In this document: piece after piece, positions 59,511-64,000 of the stretch
Layout: each line of letters begins with the position of its first letter
Numbering within the stretch: the stretch's first letter is position 1
Origin: an uncultured Paenibacillaceae bacterium
GTDB taxonomy: Bacteria > Bacillota > Bacilli > Aneurinibacillales > Aneurinibacillaceae
Assembly (NCBI GenBank): GCA_946478845.1
Contig: CAMLDI010000002.1
Location: 62,001 to 126,000, forward strand
Length of the DNA stretch: 64,000 nucleotides
Direction of reading: 5' to 3'
Made by a program: the position numbers and the translations under genes
Notes under the pieces: model-generated
What the model was told of the DNA's origin: nothing
What the model saw: the letters and a program-made list of their open reading frames with translations, nothing else
Databases searched by the model: none

Positions 59511-61934
59511 ATGTCTAAGTCAACATCAAAAAAACCGGGACGTTTCCGTAAATGGTTCGGAAAGAGGACCTGGAAATTCTTCCTGTTAATATTAGGTTTG
59601 ATTTTCTTATTAAGTATTGGAGGATGTTCTGCCCTTTATTATGTAGGGGGGAACATGATTGATGAAGAGAAGTTAAATGATGTACAGGGGTTTAGTATTA
59701 TTGATATTAATGGGGAAGAACAAAAAGCTGGGGGTCCCGCACTTGAGAAAGTGACTCTTGATAAAATTCCTCAGGTGGTCCAGGATGCCTTTGTTTCAAC
59801 AGAAGATAAACGGTTTTATTCCCATAATGGGATAGATCCTATTGGGATTGCCCGGGCGATTTTCAAAGATATTATCTCTTTGAGTAAAGACGAAGGGGCA
59901 AGTACCATTACCCAACAATTAGCTCGGAATATCTTCTTGCCTGATGAAGCACAAATCAAATCAGTTATGCGGAAAACGAAAGAAATCATGATTGCTTTGA
60001 ATTTGGAACGAAAATATTCCAAAGAGCAAATCCTGGAAATGTATTTAAACCGGGGTTTTTATGCAGGCCATGGTGTATTTGGCGTGGAAAAAGCAGCACA
60101 ATACTTTTTCGGTAAGCATGTAGGGGAATTAACTCTAGCAGAGGCGGCGACACTGGCGGCAATTCCTAAAGCGCCAACCTATTATGCGCCAACCTATTAT
60201 GAAGACAAAAAAGAGTTTGAGGAAAACAACAAAAAGCCTCTTGACCGAAGAAACTTGGTCCTTTCTTTAATGTATGAAAACGGAAAAATTTCCAAAGAAC
60301 AAATGGAAGCAGCGCAAAAAGAACCTTTAGTGATCAAAAAACCTGAGGAAAGTAATCGGGCAACCTTCCAGGCTTATATTGATTATGTAGTAGATGAAGC
60401 GGAAGAAAAGTTAGGCATTCCTGAAGACCAGCTCTATAGCGGAGGGTATAAAATCTATACCTATTTAGATAAAGATGCCCAGGTTGCTGCCTACGAAAAG
60501 TTTCAAAATGATGCGAACTTCCCTGTAAATCCTACAGGCAATAAGGATAAACCAATACAGGGAGCTATGGTTATTCTTGAAGCTAAAACTGGAGGCATTT
60601 CTGCTATGATTGGCCGGCGGGATTATCAAGCCAAGGGTTGGAATTTGGCTACTAAAGGTTATTTCCAACCAGGGTCTTCGATAAAACCTTTAGTGGATTA
60701 TGCTCCTGCTCTAGAAAAAGGCTGGACACCCAGCACCCTTGTACAGGATATTGCGAAAGACTACGGTGGGTATAAACCCCATAACTATAATGGGGGAGCG
60801 CCTAGAGGGCCTATTCCCATGTCTGAAGCCTTAAAACACTCTCTCAATCTTTCTGCCGTTTGGACCTTAAACGAAATTGGTATGAATTATGGAATTGGCT
60901 ATTTGGAGAAATTTGGCATTGAAGTAAAAGAAGTAAATCGCAGTTTACCTATTGCTCTGGGAACTCAGGAAAGTAATCCCCTGCATATGGCCCAGGCTTA
61001 TTCTGCTTTTGCCAATAATGGGGTTATGAATGAAGCCCATGCCATTAAGAAAATTACCACCCATGATGGACGTTTGCTTGTCCCAGAACAGAAAAAAGAA
61101 ACAGAAGTCATTTCAGCCCAAACGGCTTATTACATGACAGAAATGTTGAAGGGTGTTGTTCGTGGGGGTACGGGTACAGCTGCTGCTCTCGGTTCCCATC
61201 CTGTTGCAGGTAAAACAGGTACAACTGAATTTACAAAGGTAAGAAGCGGAAACAAGGATGCCTGGTTTGTTGGTTACACTCCTGATTATGTGGCAGCAAT
61301 TTGGATGGGGTATGAAATAACGGATATCAATCACTATATCCAGGATACAGGTGGCGGTAAACCTGCGAAAATGTTTAATCTGGTCATGAGTGAGGCCTTA
61401 AAAGGAAAACCGGTGAAACAGTTTGTGAAACCCGATGGGGTAAGAGCCGTTGAACCCCCTGTTACTCTGCCAACGATTACTGACTTATCTGCCATTGTTG
61501 TAAGAGAAAATAACCAGCTTAAAGTAAAAGTTTCCTGGACGGGTGGGAATAATGAAGCCATTTCCTATAAACTGTATCGTTTCCAGGGAACGACAGCCAA
61601 TAAACAATTGATTTCTGATGGTAAAGGCACTGTTTATATGGATGACTATAATCCTTTTGCATTTTATTCCTATGTAGTTGTCCCCTATAATAATCAAACG
61701 AAACAGGAAGGAACCATGTCCAATATGGCAGTGACTAAGGTTTCTATAGATGGTAACAATCCTGATAATGGCCAGAATTCAGGAGGCAATAACAATGGAA
61801 ACAATGATGGAATCGACAATGGAAATGACAATGGAAATAATAACGGAACGGACAATGGAAATAACAACGGCGATGGAAATGATAATAATGATGGAAATAG
61901 CACAACTCCTCCCGCAAATAAAGAAGAGGATTAG
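59511..61934 (+). CDS. Class A penicillin-binding protein (PBP1A)
   Basis: 807 residues. Membrane anchor at about 24-45, then the glycosyltransferase domain with STEDKRFYSHNGIDPIGIAR and STITQQLARNIFL. The transpeptidase domain has SXXK in PGSSIKPLVDYAPA, SLN in LKHSLNLS and KTG in VAGKTGTTEF. An FN3-like domain (about 645-735) follows. The last 60 residues are Asn/Gly/Asp-rich (NGNNDGIDNGNDNG). It synthesises peptidoglycan. Ribosome site GAGAGGGG. A ponA-like position next to a YpoC-like gene fits Bacillales. Confidence 0.95.
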   Translation: MSKSTSKKPGRFRKWFGKRTWKFFLLILGLIFLLSIGGCSALYYVGGNMIDEEKLNDVQGFSIIDINGEEQKAGGPALEKVTLDKIPQVVQDAFVSTEDKRFYSHNGIDPIGIARAIFKDIISLSKDEGASTITQQLARNIFLPDEAQIKSVMRKTKEIMIALNLERKYSKEQILEMYLNRGFYAGHGVFGVEKAAQYFFGKHVGELTLAEAATLAAIPKAPTYYAPTYYEDKKEFEENNKKPLDRRNLVLSLMYENGKISKEQMEAAQKEPLVIKKPEESNRATFQAYIDYVVDEAEEKLGIPEDQLYSGGYKIYTYLDKDAQVAAYEKFQNDANFPVNPTGNKDKPIQGAMVILEAKTGGISAMIGRRDYQAKGWNLATKGYFQPGSSIKPLVDYAPALEKGWTPSTLVQDIAKDYGGYKPHNYNGGAPRGPIPMSEALKHSLNLSAVWTLNEIGMNYGIGYLEKFGIEVKEVNRSLPIALGTQESNPLHMAQAYSAFANNGVMNEAHAIKKITTHDGRLLVPEQKKETEVISAQTAYYMTEMLKGVVRGGTGTAAALGSHPVAGKTGTTEFTKVRSGNKDAWFVGYTPDYVAAIWMGYEITDINHYIQDTGGGKPAKMFNLVMSEALKGKPVKQFVKPDGVRAVEPPVTLPTITDLSAIVVRENNQLKVKVSWTGGNNEAISYKLYRFQGTTANKQLISDGKGTVYMDDYNPFAFYSYVVVPYNNQTKQEGTMSNMAVTKVSIDGNNPDNGQNSGGNNNGNNDGIDNGNDNGNNNGTDNGNNNGDGNDNNDGNSTTPPANKEED

Positions 61935-62017
61935 CAGTTTTTGAAAGAAAACAGTATTCACATCGTTGAAAAATATCTGTTATAATTAAAAAAAGAGAGG
62001 GAATAGGAGGGGTTCTT

Positions 62018-62362
62018 GTGAACACCAACCAAAGTTTAACTCAGTTCTTTGAAGACCAATTAAAGCAAGCGAAAGTTCTCTTTGAAAGAGCGCTTGACTG
62101 TAAGCATACCGAGTTTGACGACCTCTATCCATACATGAATGAACAACCTCAGTTTTTTTGGTATAAACGGTATGTTGCATGGCAAGAACTATTAACGGTT
62201 GTAAGGTTAGCAAGTGACCTCAACATTGATTGGCAAACTGTTTTTTCTCCAATACAGATTGAGTTTATTAACAAAAAAGTCCTTGAAGCGAAAGTTCTTG
62301 ATCTCTGGTATGAAAATGAGAAACAAGAAAAAGTGGAAGAGGAAGTTCGTGCAGACGACTAA
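62018..62362 (+). CDS. YpoC-like small helical protein
   Basis: 114 residues from a GTG (AGGAGGGG site). Mostly helical and acidic: LTQFFEDQLKQAKVLFERAL, a conserved-looking YPYMNEQPQFFWYKRYVAWQ and SPIQIEFINKKVLEAKV. The pattern is similar to YpoC, encoded near ponA in Bacilli. Function is unknown. Position after PBP1A supports the call. The terminal EKQEKVEEEVRADD is charged and flexible. Confidence 0.55.
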   Translation: MNTNQSLTQFFEDQLKQAKVLFERALDCKHTEFDDLYPYMNEQPQFFWYKRYVAWQELLTVVRLASDLNIDWQTVFSPIQIEFINKKVLEAKVLDLWYENEKQEKVEEEVRADD

Positions 62363-62379
62363 CAAGATGTACACAAAAA

Positions 62380-62414
62380 CAAGAGAGGGAGCGATGACCA
62401 TGCTCCCTCTTTTT
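62380..62414 (+). terminator. Terminator after the ypoC-like gene
   Basis: Stem AGAGGGAGC / GCTCCCTCT, then TTTTTT. Confidence 0.9.
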
Positions 62415-62439
62415 TCACGTATAGGAAAGTAGGAGACAA

Positions 62440-63783
62440 ATGAATCTGCCACAGGAATTTTCACAACGAATGATGCAAATCCTTGGAAAGGAAGCATTAG
62501 ATTTTTTTGCTTCTTATGAACAAGATAAGTTTCAAGGGTTACGGGTGAATACTTTGAAAGTAAGCCCTGAAGAGTTTTTACATATGGTGGATTGGGAATT
62601 AGAATCTGTGCCATGGGCGACAGGGGGATTTTATTATCCTAGGGATATACGCCCGGCTAAACATCCCTTTTATCATGGAGGCCTCTATTACATTCAAGAG
62701 CCCAGTGCCATGTCCCCTGCAGAGGTGTTAAACCCACAACCCGGGGATAAAGTCCTTGATTTGTGCGCTGCCCCAGGGGGGAAAACCACACAGCTGGCTG
62801 GATTGATGAAGGGGGAGGGCATCCTTGTAGCCAATGATAATAACCCCCAGCGAATTAAAGCACTGGTTAAAAATATAGAAAGATACGGGATTACCAATGC
62901 CATTGTGACTAATGAAACTCCAGATCGTTTGGCAAAAATCTTTACAGGGTATTTTGATAAAATCCTTGTGGATGCACCCTGTTCAGGGGAAGGGATGTTT
63001 CGCAAAGAACCGGACATGGTAAAGGATTGGAGTGAAGAGTACATCCAAACCTGTTGTTCCATGCAAAGGGATATATTAGAGGATGCGGCCCGTATGCTTT
63101 GTCCAGGGGGCAAATTGGTGTATTCTACCTGCACCTTTGCTACGGAAGAAAATGAGGAACAAATTGAGAGATTTTTAAATGAACATCCTGAATTTGAAAT
63201 GCTCCCTATTCCTTCGTACCCGGGATGGGTTGGAGGCCGCTTATGGCCCCATCGACTGAAAGGAGAAGGACATTTTTTGGCTCTTTTGCAAAAAAAAGAT
63301 GGAGCAGAGCACAGCAAACCTACACAAGAAAAGAGTTCAGTAAAAAAAGGGAAAGTGCCTGAAGAATTTACCCAGTTTATCAATGAAGTTCTTCCTGGAT
63401 GGAACAACAGAAACCAGGAGGAGTATGAACTGACTTTTCATGAAGACAGGATTTTTTTAACATCCCTTAAACTTCCTTCGTTAAAAGGGCTGCGCATTGC
63501 CCGGCAAGGTTGGTTTTTAGGAACTGTAAAAAAGAAACGCTTTGAACCTTCACAGGCATTAGCGATGGGAATTACCCGAGAAATGGCTGCGAATGCAGTT
63601 GATTTTTCCAAAACGGAAGAGGATGTTTTTCGCTATTTGCGGGGAGAAACAATTATGAGAGAAAGCAAAAAGGGTTGGCAACTGGTGTGTGTGGATGGTT
63701 TTCCTCTGGGGTGGGCCAAAGGAGCGGTTACCATGATTAAGAATATGTATCCCCAGGGCTGGCGTTGGATGGATGGACAATAG
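62440..63783 (+). CDS. RsmF/NSUN-type RNA (cytosine-5) methyltransferase, copy 2
   Basis: 447 residues, with the same layout as copy 1 on the opposite strand: motif I VLDLCAAPGGKTTQLAG, IV LVDAPCSGEGMFRKEP, VI VYSTCTFATEENEEQIE and C-terminal PSQALAMGITREM. Both catalytic Cys are kept, so both copies look active. The pair may methylate different cytosines. Followed 17 bases later by an RsuA-type pseudouridine synthase, another rRNA-modification gene. Confidence 0.9.
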   Translation: MNLPQEFSQRMMQILGKEALDFFASYEQDKFQGLRVNTLKVSPEEFLHMVDWELESVPWATGGFYYPRDIRPAKHPFYHGGLYYIQEPSAMSPAEVLNPQPGDKVLDLCAAPGGKTTQLAGLMKGEGILVANDNNPQRIKALVKNIERYGITNAIVTNETPDRLAKIFTGYFDKILVDAPCSGEGMFRKEPDMVKDWSEEYIQTCCSMQRDILEDAARMLCPGGKLVYSTCTFATEENEEQIERFLNEHPEFEMLPIPSYPGWVGGRLWPHRLKGEGHFLALLQKKDGAEHSKPTQEKSSVKKGKVPEEFTQFINEVLPGWNNRNQEEYELTFHEDRIFLTSLKLPSLKGLRIARQGWFLGTVKKKRFEPSQALAMGITREMAANAVDFSKTEEDVFRYLRGETIMRESKKGWQLVCVDGFPLGWAKGAVTMIKNMYPQGWRWMDGQ

Positions 63784-63800
63784 AAAGGAAGCAATAATAC

Positions 63801-64000
63801 ATGAGATTAGATAAACTTCTTGCCAATTTAGGATATGGTTCAAGAAAAGAAATCAAAAAGATGTGCCGGGATGGCAGTGTTAAGGTAGATGGGGTCATTG
63901 TGAAAGATAGCAGTGCCCATGTGGATCCGGTAAATCAGGAAGTTGAAATATTGGGCAATGTTGTGGTCTATCGGGAGTTTGTGTATTTGATGATGAACAA
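63801..64000 (+). CDS. RsuA-family pseudouridine synthase, 3' truncated by the window edge
   Basis: First 66 codons only. The S4 RNA-binding domain is present: MRLDKLLANLGYGSRKEIKK, then GSVKVDGVIVKDSSAHV and the EVEILGNVVVYREFVYLMMN ending, where the catalytic domain should begin. The AAGGAAG site lies 12 bases before the ATG. It probably modifies 16S rRNA uridine, as RsuA does. Confidence 0.85.
   Translation, partial: MRLDKLLANLGYGSRKEIKKMCRDGSVKVDGVIVKDSSAHVDPVNQEVEILGNVVVYREFVYLMMN

Noticed and set aside
61750..61925. Short regular repeats suggesting a CRISPR or VNTR locus
   Set aside because: The repeats are in frame, vary in sequence and encode the PBP1A tail. There are no spacers of equal length.
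62694..63407. 237-codon open frame on the minus strand inside the second RsmF-like gene
   Set aside because: It is antisense to a well-supported methyltransferase with all motifs and has no ribosome site or family pattern. It is a codon-bias shadow.

Overview
The window comes from a low-GC Gram-positive bacterium, most likely a spore-former of the order Bacillales. The evidence is gene content and control style: TPP, yybP-ykoY and preQ1-type RNA switches ahead of thi, terC and que genes; a BirA-type operator ahead of bioF; AGGAGG-like ribosome sites with frequent GTG and TTG starts; strong stem-loop/T-run terminators; YqgQ-, YpoC- and YtvI-like proteins; a citramalate synthase; an N-carbamoylputrescine route; and a fragment of a sporulation sigma-K-like gene. 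The genus cannot be fixed from the sequence alone.

Layout. 1-4541: the end of a type IV pilus locus with two copies of a PilM-PilN fusion plus PilO, and a PilX-like protein between them. 4542-16734: mixed single genes (MFS exporter, orphan AgrC-like kinase, phosphodiesterase, MBL hydrolase, YeiH with a LysR regulator, pckA, alpha/beta hydrolase, LCP protein). 16788-23492: typA, a YhcC-like radical SAM protein, a PCYCGC lipoprotein, tatA, small Cys-rich and PCP_red-like proteins, cimA. 23590-28492: an envelope-stress-like set (response regulator, sensor kinase, ABC permease and ATPase, exported helical protein). 28621-32710: a DHA2 exporter with a PadR regulator, then aguA-aguB. 32917-38254: an accessory island. 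38372-45606: bioC-bioH-bioF, a PaaK-like ligase, and the thi operon under a TPP riboswitch. 45777-50830: a DEAD-box helicase, a Mn-switch-controlled TerC protein, feoA and a feoB split in two. 50897-56713: membrane proteins, methyltransferases, a hydrolase and an inositol-monophosphatase-like gene. 56743-64000: the queuosine operon queD-queE-queC-queF with yqgQ, PBP1A, a YpoC-like protein, a second RsmF-like methyltransferase, and the start of an RsuA-type pseudouridine synthase.

The least ordinary part is 32917-38254. It holds a small membrane protein whose C-terminus is the DNA-binding tail of a sigma-K-type factor. Next to it is a SorC/DeoR-type regulator divergent from trpB-trpA and a Cys-rich radical SAM/SPASM protein, with no other trp gene in the window. 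The regulator and trp/radical SAM genes are bracketed by two copies of one hairpin in inverted orientation. Other items worth checking are a preQ1-I-like switch whose pseudoknot strand is also the antiterminator strand, a lone 3' half of a cobalamin riboswitch behind feoB, the duplicated PilMN-PilO unit, and two RsmF-like paralogues 9 kb apart. No tRNA, rRNA, CRISPR array, transposase or integrase was seen.
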